Positions 39,255 to 48,250 of a DNA stretch of 64,000 nt are shown piece by piece. This DNA is from Cellulomonas fengjieae (GTDB taxonomy: Bacteria > Actinomycetota > Actinomycetes > Actinomycetales > Cellulomonadaceae): contig NZ_CP074404.1 of assembly GCF_018388465.1 (NCBI RefSeq), positions 2,480,001-2,544,000 of the forward strand, in the 5' to 3' direction. The stretch's first letter is position 1. Every line of letters starts with the position of its first letter. The notes beneath the pieces were generated by a model. It was not told the origin of the DNA. It did not search any database and saw only the letters and a list, made by a program, of their open reading frames with translations. The position numbers were made by a program, and so were the translations under genes.

Positions 39255-39260
39255 ACCCTA
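39255..39260 (-). promoter_or_regulatory. Candidate -10 element for leaderless ddl
   Basis: TAGGGT on the minus strand, eight bases before the ATG. Confidence 0.45.
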
Positions 39261-39361
39261 CCGTCGGCGGGCCCGTCGCCCGCACCGCGCGGCGGGCGGC
39301 GCGCGACTCGCCGGTCTGCCCACGCAGCGCGCTCGGACGGCCCCCTCAGCGCCGCCGCGGG

Positions 39362-39367
39362 TAACCT
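39362..39367 (+). promoter_or_regulatory. Candidate -10 element for leaderless trans-sulfuration gene
   Basis: TAACCT, six bases before GTG 39374. No ribosome-binding site lies between them. Confidence 0.45.
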
Positions 39368-39373
39368 GCGACG

Positions 39374-40549
39374 GTGACCTCGCCGAGCCCGTCGCCCACC
39401 CCCGAGGACGCCGCCGACGCCCTGAGTCCCGCGACCCTCGCCGTGTCCGCCGGACGACCGGCCCGCAGCCAGGGCGCCCCCGTCAACGCGCCGCTGGTGC
39501 TCTCCTCGACCTTCGTGTCCCAGGGCGTCCCGGAGCCGGGCGAGCCGCTGTACGGCCGGATGGATGCCACGACGTGGCACCCCTTCGAGGAGGCGCTCGG
39601 CACGCTCGAGGGCTCCGCACACCCCGCGCTCGTCTACTCGTCGGGGATGAGCGCCATCGCCGCGGCCCTGTCGCTCGTCCCGCCCGGCGGCCGGCTCGTC
39701 CTGCCCCGCCACTCCTACCAGGTGACTCTCGGGTACGCGCGGGACCTGGCGGAACGGCTCGGTGTCGACGTCGCGCTCGTCGACATCGACGACACCGCCG
39801 CCGTGGCCGCCGCGCTCGCGTCACCCCGGCCGGCCTCGATGCTCTGGGTGGAGACGCCGACGAACCCCATGCTCGAGGTCGCCGACCTGCCGGCGCTGGT
39901 CGAGGCGGCGCACGCGGTCGGCGCGCTGGTAGGCGTCGACAACACGTTCGCCACTCCCCTGGTCCAGCGGCCCCTGGAGCACGGCGCCGACGTCGTCGTC
40001 CACTCGGTGACCAAGTACCTCGCCGGTCACACCGACGTCGTGCTCGGGGCGGCACTGGCCGACGACGCGGCCCTGCACGCGCGGCTGCACGCCTACCGGA
40101 CGCTGCACGGCTCGATCGCGGGGCCGTTCGAGGTCTGGCTCGCGCTGCGCGGCCTGCGCACGCTCGCGCTGCGGGTCGAGCGCGCCCAGGCCAGCGCCGC
40201 CGAGCTGGCCCGGCGGCTCAGCACGCACCCCGGCGTCGCCGAGGTCCGGCACCCGAGCCTGCCGACGGACCCCGGGCACGAGCGTGCCGCGCGGCTGATG
40301 ACCGGGTTCGGGTCGATCATCGGGCTCCGTCCGCACGGCGGTCCGGACGCCGCGGACGGGGTCGTGGCGGCGCTTCAGCTCTGGGTGCCCGCCACGAGCC
40401 TCGGCGGGGTGGAGTCGATGCTCGAGCGCCGACGCCGGTTCGCCACCGAGTCGCTCACCGTGCCGGAGGACCTGCTGCGGCTGTCGGTCGGCATCGAGGA
40501 CGTCGAGGACCTCTGGCGGGACCTCGACCGGGCGCTGCGGTCGGTCTAG
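39374..40549 (+). CDS. metB: Cys/Met-metabolism PLP enzyme (cystathionine gamma-synthase-like)
   Basis: A 391-residue trans-sulfuration enzyme. The PLP Lys is in VVHSVTKYLAGHTDVVLGA. ALVYSSGMSAIAAALSL, MLWVETPTNPMLEVADLPAL and SLGGVESMLERRRR are family motifs. Likely reaction: activated homoserine plus cysteine to cystathionine. Cystathionine gamma-lyase or a methionine gamma-lyase cannot be excluded by sequence alone. The GTG start appears leaderless. Its last four bases overlap the convergent gpsA stop. Confidence 0.8.
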   Translation: MTSPSPSPTPEDAADALSPATLAVSAGRPARSQGAPVNAPLVLSSTFVSQGVPEPGEPLYGRMDATTWHPFEEALGTLEGSAHPALVYSSGMSAIAAALSLVPPGGRLVLPRHSYQVTLGYARDLAERLGVDVALVDIDDTAAVAAALASPRPASMLWVETPTNPMLEVADLPALVEAAHAVGALVGVDNTFATPLVQRPLEHGADVVVHSVTKYLAGHTDVVLGAALADDAALHARLHAYRTLHGSIAGPFEVWLALRGLRTLALRVERAQASAAELARRLSTHPGVAEVRHPSLPTDPGHERAARLMTGFGSIIGLRPHGGPDAADGVVAALQLWVPATSLGGVESMLERRRRFATESLTVPEDLLRLSVGIEDVEDLWRDLDRALRSV

Positions 40550-41595
40550 GCGCCCTCGGCCTTGTGCGGCCGGGCGAGCAGGAGCGGGGCCAGCTGGTCG
40601 ACGGGCAGGCCCTCGTGCAGCACCTGGACGACGGCCGACGTGATCGGCATCTCGACACCCAGCGACGTGGCGAGCTCGAGGACCGACCGGCACGACTTCA
40701 CACCCTCGGCGGTGCCCCCGGTGGCGGAGATCGCCTCGTCGAGCGTCATGCCGCGGCCGATGTGACCGCCGAGCGTGTGGTTGCGCGAGTCGGGCGACGC
40801 GCACGTGGCCATGAGGTCGCCGAGGCCGGCCAGGCCCGGGAACGTGTCGGCGTCGGCGCCCAGGGCCAGCCCCAGCCGGGTGATCTCGACCAGCCCGCGC
40901 GTGATGACCGTCGCCATGGTGTTGAAGCCCAGGCCGCGGCCCTGCGAGATGCCGACGGCGAGCGCGATGACGTTCTTCACGGCGCCGCACAGCTCGACGC
41001 CGACGACGTCGTCGTTGGTGTACGGCCGGAAGTACGCGGACGCGCACGCGCGGGCGACCAGCTGGGCAGTGGCGTCGCTGGTGGAGGCCACCACCGTCGC
41101 GGTCGGCTGCCGGCGGGCGATCTCGAGCGCGAGGTTCGGCCCGGACACCACGGCGATGCGGTGCGCGGGGATCGCGAGCGACTCGGCGACGACCTCGCTC
41201 ATGCGACGGTCGGTCGACAGCTCGACACCCTTCATGAGCGAGACGGCCACGGCGTGGCTCGCGACGGCGTCGGCCAGCGGCGTGAGTGTCGCACGCGCGC
41301 TCTGCGAGGGGATGGCGACCGCGACGACGTCCGCCCCGGCGAGCACGGCCCGGGGGTCGCTCGACGCGGTGACCGCCGCGGGCAGCTCGATCCCCGGCAG
41401 GTAGGCCTCGTTGCGCCGCTCGTCGGCGATCTGCCGGCAGACCTTCTCGTCGCGTCCCCAGACGACGACGTCGCAGCCGGCGTCCGCCATCACGGCGGCG
41501 AAGGTCGTCCCCCAGGCGCCGGCACCCAGGACGGCCGCACGCAGGCGGGGTGCGCCGGCCGCGGGGAGGTCCTGCGTCACCCGGTCCGCGGTCAC
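40546..41595 (-). CDS. gpsA: Glycerol-3-phosphate dehydrogenase [NAD(P)+]
   Basis: A 349-residue GpsA making sn-glycerol-3-phosphate for phospholipids. Rossmann motif LGAGAWGTTFAAVMADAG, VSGPNLALEIARRQPTA, catalytic Lys in CGAVKNVIALAVGI, and GLGDLMATCASPDSRNHTLG. The GTG at 41595 forms a GTGA overlap with plsC, so acylation and glycerol-phosphate supply are coupled. Confidence 0.96.
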   Translation of the reverse strand: MTADRVTQDLPAAGAPRLRAAVLGAGAWGTTFAAVMADAGCDVVVWGRDEKVCRQIADERRNEAYLPGIELPAAVTASSDPRAVLAGADVVAVAIPSQSARATLTPLADAVASHAVAVSLMKGVELSTDRRMSEVVAESLAIPAHRIAVVSGPNLALEIARRQPTATVVASTSDATAQLVARACASAYFRPYTNDDVVGVELCGAVKNVIALAVGISQGRGLGFNTMATVITRGLVEITRLGLALGADADTFPGLAGLGDLMATCASPDSRNHTLGGHIGRGMTLDEAISATGGTAEGVKSCRSVLELATSLGVEMPITSAVVQVLHEGLPVDQLAPLLLARPHKAEGA

Positions 41596-42350
41596 GCCGG
41601 CTCCGTGCCGGTCGGGTCGGCACCCGGACGCTCGACGCGTGTCGCCGGCTTGCGCATGTCGTAGCGGACCGACGGCGGGGTCCCGCCGCGGACGCCCGCC
41701 AGGAGGACCGTGATCGCGTCCATCACGCGCTCGGTCGCCTCACGCAACGTCGCGGTGTCCTGCGGTCGCCCGTACAGGTCGTCCAGCACCACGGGCGGGC
41801 CCGCCACGATGGTGATCTTCTTGCGCGGGATCGGCTTGAGCACCTTGCCGTACCGGGCCAGCAGCAGCTGGGGACCCCACTGGGCGACCGGGATGACCGG
41901 TGCCTGCGTGGTGAGCGCGAGCCGCGCGATCCCCGTCTTGCCGACCATCGGCCACAGGTCCGGGTCCCGGGTCAGCGTTCCCTCCGGGAACACCGCGACG
42001 ACGTCGCCGTCCTGGATCGCCGTGACCGCGGCCGTGAGCGACTCCCCCGCCGATGCCGTGTTCCGGAACACCGGGATCTGCCCCGTCGCGCGCAGCACTT
42101 GTCCCAGCACGGGCACCGAGAACAGCGAGGCCTTGGCCAGGACCTTGGGCGCGACGCCGTTGTCCCACAGGAAGTGCGCGAACGTCAGCGGGTCGATGTT
42201 GGTCATGTGGTTCGCCGCCACGATGAACCCACCCTCGCGCGGGAAGTTCTCGGTGCCGCTCCAGTCCGGGCGGGTCATCGCACCCAGGACAGGCCGCACG
42301 ATGCGGGCGACGTTGCGAAAGGCGCGATTGGATCTGGCCGGCGGATGCAC
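41592..42350 (-). CDS. plsC: 1-acyl-sn-glycerol-3-phosphate acyltransferase
   Basis: A 252-residue PlsC-type acyltransferase. The catalytic AANHMTNIDPL (HxxxxD) and the substrate motif VAVFPEGTLTRDPDLWP are intact. The GTG start at 42350 lies eight bases after TAGCAT (42359-42364), hinting at an extra internal promoter. It also follows murA by only 18 bases. The last 25 residues are polar. Confidence 0.92.
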   Translation of the reverse strand: MHPPARSNRAFRNVARIVRPVLGAMTRPDWSGTENFPREGGFIVAANHMTNIDPLTFAHFLWDNGVAPKVLAKASLFSVPVLGQVLRATGQIPVFRNTASAGESLTAAVTAIQDGDVVAVFPEGTLTRDPDLWPMVGKTGIARLALTTQAPVIPVAQWGPQLLLARYGKVLKPIPRKKITIVAGPPVVLDDLYGRPQDTATLREATERVMDAITVLLAGVRGGTPPSVRYDMRKPATRVERPGADPTGTEPA

Positions 42351-42368
42351 GGGAGCCGATGCTACCTG

Positions 42369-43685
42369 TCAGTCGCGACTGAACTCGGCGCCCAGAGCCT
42401 CGAGCTTCGCGGTGAAACGCTCGTACCCGCGGTCGATGAGGCTGATGCCCCGCACGGACGACGTGCCCTTGGCGGCGAGCGCCGCGATCAGGTGGCTGAA
42501 CCCCCCGCGCAGGTCGGGCACCTCGATGTCCGCCGCGGCCAGCGGGGTCGGGCCCGAGATCACCGCGGAGTGGAAGAAGTTGCGCTGACCGAACCGGCAC
42601 GGCCGCCCGCCGAGGCACTCCTTGTACACCTGGATCGTCGCCCCCATGCCGACCAGGGCCTCGGTGAACCCGAAGCGGTTCTCGTAGACCGTCTCGTGCA
42701 CGATCGACAGCCCCGTGGCCTGCGTGAGCGCGACGACGAGAGGCTGCTGCCAGTCCGTCATGAAGCCGGGGTGCACGTCCGTCTCGAGGGTGATCGAGCG
42801 CAGGTCGCCACCGGGGTGGAAGAACCGGATGCCGGTGTCGTCGATCGCGAACTCGCCGCCGACCTTGCGGAACGTGTTCAGGAACGTGGTCATCTCGGGC
42901 TGCGTCGCACCGCGCACGTAGATGTCACCGCCGGTGGCAAGGGCCGCGGACGCCCACGACGCGGCCTCGATCCGGTCCGACAGCGCGGTGTGCTGATACC
43001 CGACCAGGCGGTCGACCCCCTCGATCCGGATCACCCGGTCGGTGTCCACGGAGATCATCGCGCCCATCTTCTGCAGCACGTTGATGAGGTCCATGATCTC
43101 CGGCTCGATGGCCGCGTTCGCCAGCTCGGTGACGCCTTCCGCCCGCACCGCCGTGAGCAGCAGCTGCTCGGTGGCCCCCACGCTCGGGTAGGGCAGCGCG
43201 ATCTTGGTCCCCTGCAGCCGTCGCGGCGCCCGGATGTGGATGCCGTTGTCGGTCTTGTCCACCACCGCACCGAACTGCCGCAGGATGTCGAGGTGGTAGT
43301 TGATCGGACGGTCGCCGATGCGGCATCCACCGAGGTCCGGGATGAACGCCTCGCCCAACCGGTGCAGCAGCGGTCCGCAGAACAGGATCGGGATGCGGCT
43401 GGACCCCGCGTGGGTGTCGATGTCCGCGACGTGCGCCGACTCGACGTCCGTCGGGTCCAGGTGCAGGACCCCCGACTCGGCGTCGGCGTCCACCTTCACG
43501 CCGTGCAGCTCCAGGAGCCCGGTCACCACGGCGACGTCCCGGATCTGCGGGACGTTGCGCAGCACGCTCGGCGTCTCGCCCAGCAGGGCGGCGACCATGG
43601 CCTTGGAGACGAAGTTCTTGGCGCCGCGGACGGTGATCTCGCCGGCGAGCGGGTTGCCGCCGTTGACATAGAGCAGATCGGTCAT
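42369..43685 (-). CDS. murA: UDP-N-acetylglucosamine 1-carboxyvinyltransferase
   Basis: A 438-residue MurA, first committed step of peptidoglycan synthesis. N-terminal GGNPLAGEITVRGAKNFVSK. The PEP-reactive loop reads PDLGGCRIGDRPIN, so the catalytic residue is Cys rather than the Asp that makes mycobacterial MurA fosfomycin-resistant. LETDVHPGFMTDWQQPLVVA and VPDLRGGFSHLIAALAAKGT are intact. Start ATG 43685; upstream in-frame codons are not conserved-looking. Confidence 0.95.
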   Translation of the reverse strand: MTDLLYVNGGNPLAGEITVRGAKNFVSKAMVAALLGETPSVLRNVPQIRDVAVVTGLLELHGVKVDADAESGVLHLDPTDVESAHVADIDTHAGSSRIPILFCGPLLHRLGEAFIPDLGGCRIGDRPINYHLDILRQFGAVVDKTDNGIHIRAPRRLQGTKIALPYPSVGATEQLLLTAVRAEGVTELANAAIEPEIMDLINVLQKMGAMISVDTDRVIRIEGVDRLVGYQHTALSDRIEAASWASAALATGGDIYVRGATQPEMTTFLNTFRKVGGEFAIDDTGIRFFHPGGDLRSITLETDVHPGFMTDWQQPLVVALTQATGLSIVHETVYENRFGFTEALVGMGATIQVYKECLGGRPCRFGQRNFFHSAVISGPTPLAAADIEVPDLRGGFSHLIAALAAKGTSSVRGISLIDRGYERFTAKLEALGAEFSRD

Positions 43686-43779
43686 CGAACCATCGTCTCC
43701 CACCCGAAGGCGTGCTGCTGACCGTACCCGCGCCGCCACGCCGGACCGGTGCGGGACCTCACATGGCCGCGGCCGGGCG

Positions 43780-44475
43780 TCACGACTTCTTGCCGCGACC
43801 CTTGCCGTCCTTCTGGTTCTTCTTGGCCTGCTTCTTGCCGTGCTTCTTGGCGTCCGCCTTCTTGGCGTCAGACTTCTTGGCGTCGGCCTTCTTCGCGTCG
43901 GCCTTCTTCGCGTCGGCCTTCTTCGCGTCGGCCTTCTTCGCGTCGGCCTTCTTCGCGTCGGCCTTCTTCGCGTCGGCCTTCTTCGCGTCGGCCTTCTCGC
44001 CGCGGACCTTCGTGGCGTCAGACCTGGCAGCGGTCGTCGTGCCGGTCTTGCCGTCGGCCTTCGTGGCCGGCGCCTCGGGCGCCACGTCGGCCGTGGGCGC
44101 TGCCTCGGCCGACGCCCCGGCCTGGGCCGGACCGCCCAGCCCCTGCACCGAGCTCAGGTCCGCGACGGCGCCGTGGGTCCCGGTGCCCGCGGTCCCGGGT
44201 CCGCCGGCCACCCGCGCCCGCAAGGTCGCGCCGGGACGGAACCGGGCGACCGTGGTGGCCGGAACCTCCAACGGCTCGCCGGTCCGCGGGTTGCGGGCGG
44301 TGCGGGCTCCGCGCCCGGCCGCCTCGAACGTCCCGAAACCGGTGAACGTCACCCGCTCGCCGGACGCGAGCGCCGCGGTGATCTCGTCGAGCACCGCGTC
44401 GACGGCGGCGGCCGCCGCCGGGCGGGTCGCCCCTCGTGCTGCGATCCGGTCAGCGATCTGAGCCTTGCCCACCAT
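43780..44475 (-). CDS. hupB: HU-family DNA-binding protein with lysine-rich repeat tail
   Basis: A 231-residue actinobacterial HU. Residues 1-90 are the HU fold ([20 protein letters not shown] at the start, [20 protein letters not shown] with the DNA-binding arm). Residues about 95-155 are an Ala/Gly/Thr linker. The tail carries ten consecutive five-residue units of the form ADAKK, one changed to SDAKK, and ends GKGRGKKS. The architecture resembles mycobacterial HupB, whose tail binds and compacts DNA and is a target for acetylation. A ribosome-binding site, GAGGGGAA, precedes the ATG. Confidence 0.92.
   Translation of the reverse strand: MVGKAQIADRIAARGATRPAAAAAVDAVLDEITAALASGERVTFTGFGTFEAAGRGARTARNPRTGEPLEVPATTVARFRPGATLRARVAGGPGTAGTGTHGAVADLSSVQGLGGPAQAGASAEAAPTADVAPEAPATKADGKTGTTTAARSDATKVRGEKADAKKADAKKADAKKADAKKADAKKADAKKADAKKADAKKSDAKKADAKKHGKKQAKKNQKDGKGRGKKS
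43843..43992. repeat. Ten tandem 15-bp units in the HU tail
   Basis: 150 bases made of ten 15-bp units encoding (A/S)DAKK. The central units are virtually identical at the DNA level (GCGTCGGCCTTCTTC on the plus strand). Terminal units differ by a few bases. Such a tract can change length by slippage without shifting the frame. Confidence 0.9.
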
Positions 44476-44574
44476 GGCGGTTCCCCTCGTCCACGGCGCG
44501 CACCGCACCGTACGGTCCACAGGCTAGCCACGCCGCCCCTGCGACGGGCCGCCGGAGCAGGCGACCCGCCGGTG

Positions 44575-45240
44575 TCAGGGTCGGCGGCCGATCTCGACCG
44601 GCACCCCGACCGGCCGGGCCGCGACGATCTCGGCCGGGGGCAGGTGCTTGGCCGGCAGCGTCGCCGGACGCCACGACTCGCGGTGCGACTCGAACTCGGA
44701 GATCTCGTCCGCGTGCGCGAGCGTCAGCCCGATGTCGTCGAGGCCCTCCATGAGGCGCCAGCGGGTGTAGTCGTCGACGTGGAAGGGCACCACGACGTCG
44801 CCGCACGTGATCGTTCGGGACTCGAGGTCGACCGTCACCTCCGTGCCCGGTCGCGTCTCGAGGATCTTCCAGATGAGCTCGATGTCCTCCTGCGCGGCCT
44901 GGGCGGCGAGCAGGCCCTGCTTGCCGGAGTTGCCGCGGAAGATGTCCGCGAAGCGGTTCGAGATGACGACCTTGAAGCCGTAGTCCTTCAGGGCCCACAC
45001 CGCGTGCTCGCGCGAGGAGCCCGTGCCGAAGTCGGGACCCGCGACGAGCACCGAGCCGCTCGCGTACGCCTCCTGGTTCAGGACGAACGCCGGGTCGCCG
45101 CGCCAGGCGGCGAACAGCGCGTCCTCGAACCCCGTGCGCGTCACGCGCTTGAGGTAGACGGCGGGGATGATCTGGTCGGTGTCGACGTTGCTGCGGCGCA
45201 GCGGGACGCCCACGCCGGTGTGCTGGCGGAACTTCTCCAT
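44575..45240 (-). CDS. leuD: 3-isopropylmalate dehydratase small subunit
   Basis: A 221-residue aconitase-type swivel subunit for leucine synthesis. [17 protein letters not shown] at the N-terminus and [20 protein letters not shown] are the family motifs. It pairs with LeuC, 20 bases upstream. Confidence 0.96.
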   Translation of the reverse strand: MEKFRQHTGVGVPLRRSNVDTDQIIPAVYLKRVTRTGFEDALFAAWRGDPAFVLNQEAYASGSVLVAGPDFGTGSSREHAVWALKDYGFKVVISNRFADIFRGNSGKQGLLAAQAAQEDIELIWKILETRPGTEVTVDLESRTITCGDVVVPFHVDDYTRWRLMEGLDDIGLTLAHADEISEFESHRESWRPATLPAKHLPPAEIVAARPVGVPVEIGRRP

Positions 45241-45260
45241 CAGTCTTCTCGCTTCCTGGG

Positions 45261-46715
45261 TCAGACCGTCTGGAGGTCGGTGAGGGGGCTGCCGTCGGGC
45301 GCCGCGAAGTCGGCCTCGAGGTCGGCGAACGACGAGAGGGTGCCGCGGATCGCGGTCGCCGCGGCGACGAGCGGCGAGACCAGGTGCGTGCGGCCGCCCT
45401 TGCCCTGACGGCCCTCGAAGTTCCGGTTGGAGGTGGACGCCGAGCGCTCCCCCGGCGCCAGCTGGTCCGGGTTCATGCCCAGACACATCGAGCACCCGGC
45501 GTTGCGCCACTCGGCGCCGAAGTCGAGGAAGATCCTGTCCAGCCCCTCGGCCTCCGCCTGCAGGCGCACGCGGGCCGAAGCCGGCACCACGAGCACGCGC
45601 ACATCGTCCGCCTTGCGCTTTCCCCGGACGACCTTGGCGACCGACCGCAGGTCCTCGATGCGCCCGTTGGTGCACGAGCCGATGAAGACCGTGTCGACCT
45701 TGATCTCGCGCAGCGGCTGGCCCGGCGTCAGACCCATGTACTCGATGGCGCGCTCGGCCGCGACACGCTCGTTCTCGTCCGCGATCTGCTCGGGCACCGG
45801 GACCGACCCCGACAGCGGCAGGCCCTGGCCCGGGTTGGTCCCCCAGGTGACGAACGGCTCGAGGTCCTCGGCCTTGAGGACGACCTCGACGTCGAACTCG
45901 GCGTCGTCGTCGCTCTTCAGCGTGCTCCAGTACGCCACCGCGGCGTCCCAGTCGGCCCCCTCGGGCGCGTGCGGGCGGCCCTTGAGGTAGTCGAACGTCG
46001 TCTCGTCGGGGGCGATCATGCCGGCGCGCGCGCCCGCCTCGATCGACATGTTGCACACGGTCATCCGGGCTTCCATCGACAGCGCGCGGATGGCCTCGCC
46101 GCGGTACTCGAGCACGTAGCCCTGCCCGCCGCCGGTGCCGATCTTCGCGATGATCGCCAGGATGATGTCCTTGCTGGTCGCGCCCACGGGCAGCTCGCCG
46201 TCGACCGTGATCGCCATGGTCTTGAACGGCGCCAGCGGCAGCGTCTGCGTCGCCAGCACGTGCTCGACCTCGCTCGTGCCGATCCCGAACGCGAGGGCGC
46301 CGAACGCCCCGTGCGTCGAGGTGTGCGAGTCGCCGCACACGACCGTCAGACCGGGCTGCGTGAGCCCGAGCTGCGGCCCGACCTGGTGCACGATGCCCTG
46401 GTCGGCGTCGCCGAGGGAGTGCAGCCGGATCCCGAACTCGGCCGCGTTGTTGCGCAGCGTCTGGATCTGCGTGCGGCTCGTCTCGTCCGCGATCGGCTGG
46501 TCGATGTCGAGCGTCGGCGTGTTGTGGTCCTCGGTCGCCAACGTCAGGTCGGGGCGCCGGACCCCGCGGCCCGCGAGCCGCAGTCCTTCGAACGCCTGCG
46601 GGCTCGTCACCTCGTGCACGAGGTGCAGGTCGATGTAGAGGAGGTCGGGCGCCCCGTTCGTGCCCCGTCGCACGACGTGCGCGTCCCAGACCTTCTCCGC
46701 CAACGTGCCGGCCAT
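45261..46715 (-). CDS. leuC: 3-isopropylmalate dehydratase large subunit
   Basis: A 484-residue catalytic subunit with a [4Fe-4S] cluster. [34 protein letters not shown] (first cluster Cys) and [17 protein letters not shown] (the other two Cys). The ATG at 46715 ([15 protein letters not shown]) matches family starts; longer in-frame options contain no homology. Divergent from the ndgR-like regulator, which probably controls it. Confidence 0.96.
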   Translation of the reverse strand: MAGTLAEKVWDAHVVRRGTNGAPDLLYIDLHLVHEVTSPQAFEGLRLAGRGVRRPDLTLATEDHNTPTLDIDQPIADETSRTQIQTLRNNAAEFGIRLHSLGDADQGIVHQVGPQLGLTQPGLTVVCGDSHTSTHGAFGALAFGIGTSEVEHVLATQTLPLAPFKTMAITVDGELPVGATSKDIILAIIAKIGTGGGQGYVLEYRGEAIRALSMEARMTVCNMSIEAGARAGMIAPDETTFDYLKGRPHAPEGADWDAAVAYWSTLKSDDDAEFDVEVVLKAEDLEPFVTWGTNPGQGLPLSGSVPVPEQIADENERVAAERAIEYMGLTPGQPLREIKVDTVFIGSCTNGRIEDLRSVAKVVRGKRKADDVRVLVVPASARVRLQAEAEGLDRIFLDFGAEWRNAGCSMCLGMNPDQLAPGERSASTSNRNFEGRQGKGGRTHLVSPLVAAATAIRGTLSSFADLEADFAAPDGSPLTDLQTV

Positions 46716-46784
46716 CTCTCGGTCCGTTCTCTCGTCGTCCTGTCGGCCGGGGGTGTGCTTTTCCCAGCTCGTCTGCCGTCGCAC

Positions 46785-46813
46785 TTGCATCTCAGCCTTC
46801 GAGACGCCAATAT
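46785..46813 (+). promoter_or_regulatory. Candidate promoter for leaderless ndgR-like gene
   Basis: TTGCAT (46785-46790), a 17-base spacer and CAATAT (46808-46813), then six bases to ATG 46820. The interval to leuC is only 104 bases and also contains a TCTC/GAGA inverted repeat (46790-46804) inside the spacer, a possible operator. Confidence 0.45.
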
Positions 46814-46819
46814 CGACCT

Positions 46820-47539
46820 ATGGACAACTCTAGCGGAGTCGGCGTGCTGGACAAGGCCGCATCCGTTCTCAGCGCTCTCGAGTCGGGACCGGCCACGCTG
46901 GCACAGCTCGTCACCGCCACCCACCTCGCCCGCCCCACGGCCCACCGCCTGGCCGTGGCGCTCGAGCACCACCGCCTCGTGGCGCGCGACATGCAGGGAC
47001 GATTCGTGCTCGGGCCCCGCCTGTCCGAGCTCGCCACCGCCGCCGGCGAGGACCGGCTGCTCGCCGCCGCAGGCCCCGTGCTCGCCGCACTGCGCGACCA
47101 CACGGGCGAGAGCGCACAGCTGTACCGCCGCCAGGGCGACCAGCGTATCTGCGTGGCCGCGGCCGAACGGCCGATCGGCCTGCGCGACTCCATCCCGGTC
47201 GGCGCGACCCTCACCATGCACGCCGGCTCCGCGGCCCAGATCCTGCTGGCCTGGGAGGAGCCCGACCGCCTGCACCGCGGGCTGCAGGGCGCCAAGTTCA
47301 CCGCGACCATCCTGTCGGGCGTCCGACGCCGCGGGTGGGCGCAGTCCGTCTCCGAGCGAGAGGTCGGCGTCGCCTCCGTGTCCGCCCCCGTGCGCGGGCC
47401 GTCGGGCAGGATCGTGGCCGCCGTCTCGGTCTCCGGGCCGCTCGAGCGACTCTCCCGGCAGCCGGGTCGGCTGCACGCCGCCGCAGTCGTCTCGGCAGCC
47501 AACCGGCTCACCGAGGTGCTGCGCCGGACGGCGGACTGA
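46820..47539 (+). CDS. ndgR: IclR-family regulator (NdgR-like)
   Basis: A 239-residue IclR protein: winged HTH at residues 5-65 (ATLAQLVTATHLARPTAHRL) and effector domain about 75-235 (VGATLTMHAGSAAQILLAW, VSAPVRGPSGRIVAAVSVSG). Position divergent from leuCD and the short IclR length match NdgR/AreB of Streptomyces, which regulates leucine and other amino acid genes. Name assigned on synteny plus family. Confidence 0.88.
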   Translation: MDNSSGVGVLDKAASVLSALESGPATLAQLVTATHLARPTAHRLAVALEHHRLVARDMQGRFVLGPRLSELATAAGEDRLLAAAGPVLAALRDHTGESAQLYRRQGDQRICVAAAERPIGLRDSIPVGATLTMHAGSAAQILLAWEEPDRLHRGLQGAKFTATILSGVRRRGWAQSVSEREVGVASVSAPVRGPSGRIVAAVSVSGPLERLSRQPGRLHAAAVVSAANRLTEVLRRTAD

Positions 47540-47540
47540 C

Positions 47541-47771
47541 GTGGCCGTGCGCGGCGCCGCCGCCTCCCGCCGCCGGCTGCGGCGTCGGGTCGCGGCCGGC
47601 GCGGCAGCCGTGGGGCTCGTCCTCGGCGTCGTGCTCGCCCTGCTGGGCGGTGGCGGAGCCGGCGACGCCGCGGTCACCGGCGTCCTGCTGGGTGCTCTTG
47701 CGGGCCTCGTCGGCTGGGGCGTGGTCGCCCTGCTGCCCACGTCCTCGTACGGGCCGCCCGGCCAGCACTGA
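47541..47771 (+). CDS. Small membrane protein (two helices)
   Basis: A 76-residue protein starting at GTG 47541, one base after the ndgR stop. A basic start (SRRRLRRR) precedes two hydrophobic segments (AAVGLVLGVVLALLGGG and GVLLGALAGLVGWGVVALL). It is probably co-transcribed with ndgR. Function unknown. Confidence 0.65.
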   Translation: MAVRGAAASRRRLRRRVAAGAAAVGLVLGVVLALLGGGGAGDAAVTGVLLGALAGLVGWGVVALLPTSSYGPPGQH

Positions 47772-47834
47772 ACCGGCGGGAAGCCGACCCGACTGCGTCG
47801 CGCACCCCGCCTGCGACGTACGGCTCGGACATGC

Positions 47835-47870
47835 AGAAGGGCCCGGTCACCGTGGTGACCGGGCCCTTCT
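47835..47870 (+). terminator. Strong terminator after the ndgR transcript
   Basis: AGAAGGGCCCGGTCAC (47835-47850) pairs perfectly with GTGACCGGGCCCTTCT (47855-47870) around a CGTG loop, a 16-bp stem. It also lies just beyond the 3' end of the convergent tRNA-Glu gene and may serve both strands. Confidence 0.88.
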
Positions 47871-47876
47871 GTCATG

Positions 47877-47949
47877 TACCCCCGACCGGATTCGAACCGG
47901 CGCTACCGCCGTGAGAGGGCGGCGTGCTAGGCCGCTACACAACGGGGGC
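47877..47949 (-). tRNA. tRNA-Glu (anticodon CTC)
   Basis: Cloverleaf on the minus strand: acceptor arms GCCCCCG and CGGGGGT, anticodon stem CCGCC/GGCGG with loop CTCTCAC giving CTC, T-arm GGTTCGAATCC, discriminator A. CCA is not encoded. Confidence 0.95.
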
Positions 47950-48034
47950 CTATTCGCTGCTCGGCCCGTAGGCCTTGCGTGCGTGTGAACACTCTATCCG
48001 ATCCTCCGAGGAGGTCGGATCAGCGGTGCTCGCG

Positions 48035-48106
48035 CTGGGGTACCAGGACTCGAACCTAGACTAACTGAACCAGAATCAGTCGTGCTGCCAATTACACCAT
48101 ACCCCA
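48035..48106 (-). tRNA. tRNA-Gln (anticodon CTG)
   Basis: Cloverleaf on the minus strand: acceptor arms TGGGGTA and TACCCCA, anticodon stem ACTGA/TCAGT with loop TTCTGGT giving CTG, T-loop GGTTCGAGTCC, discriminator G. It is followed by tRNA-Glu 85 bases on and probably co-transcribed with it. Confidence 0.95.
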
Positions 48107-48250
48107 TGGGGGTACAACGCCCGGAGCCTGAGAGTCGCCTGGCGGGGCGAACCCGCAGGCAAACCGGACGTCGTACCGGCGGTGAACATTACCTGAGGCG
48201 TGAGGCAGGGTCCAACCAGCCCGACGTGACGAATCCCACGGCGGCGGAGG

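Noticed and set aside
43843..43992. Regular repeats considered as a CRISPR array
   Set aside because: Units are contiguous 15-bp codon repeats with no spacers, inside the HU gene.
46716..46790. Longer N-terminus for leuC
   Set aside because: The extra 25 codons do not resemble LeuC and would occupy most of the regulatory region shared with the divergent regulator.
47877..48106. tRNA pair considered as an integration (att) site
   Set aside because: No integrase, no repeated tRNA 3' end and no island boundary in the flanking DNA.
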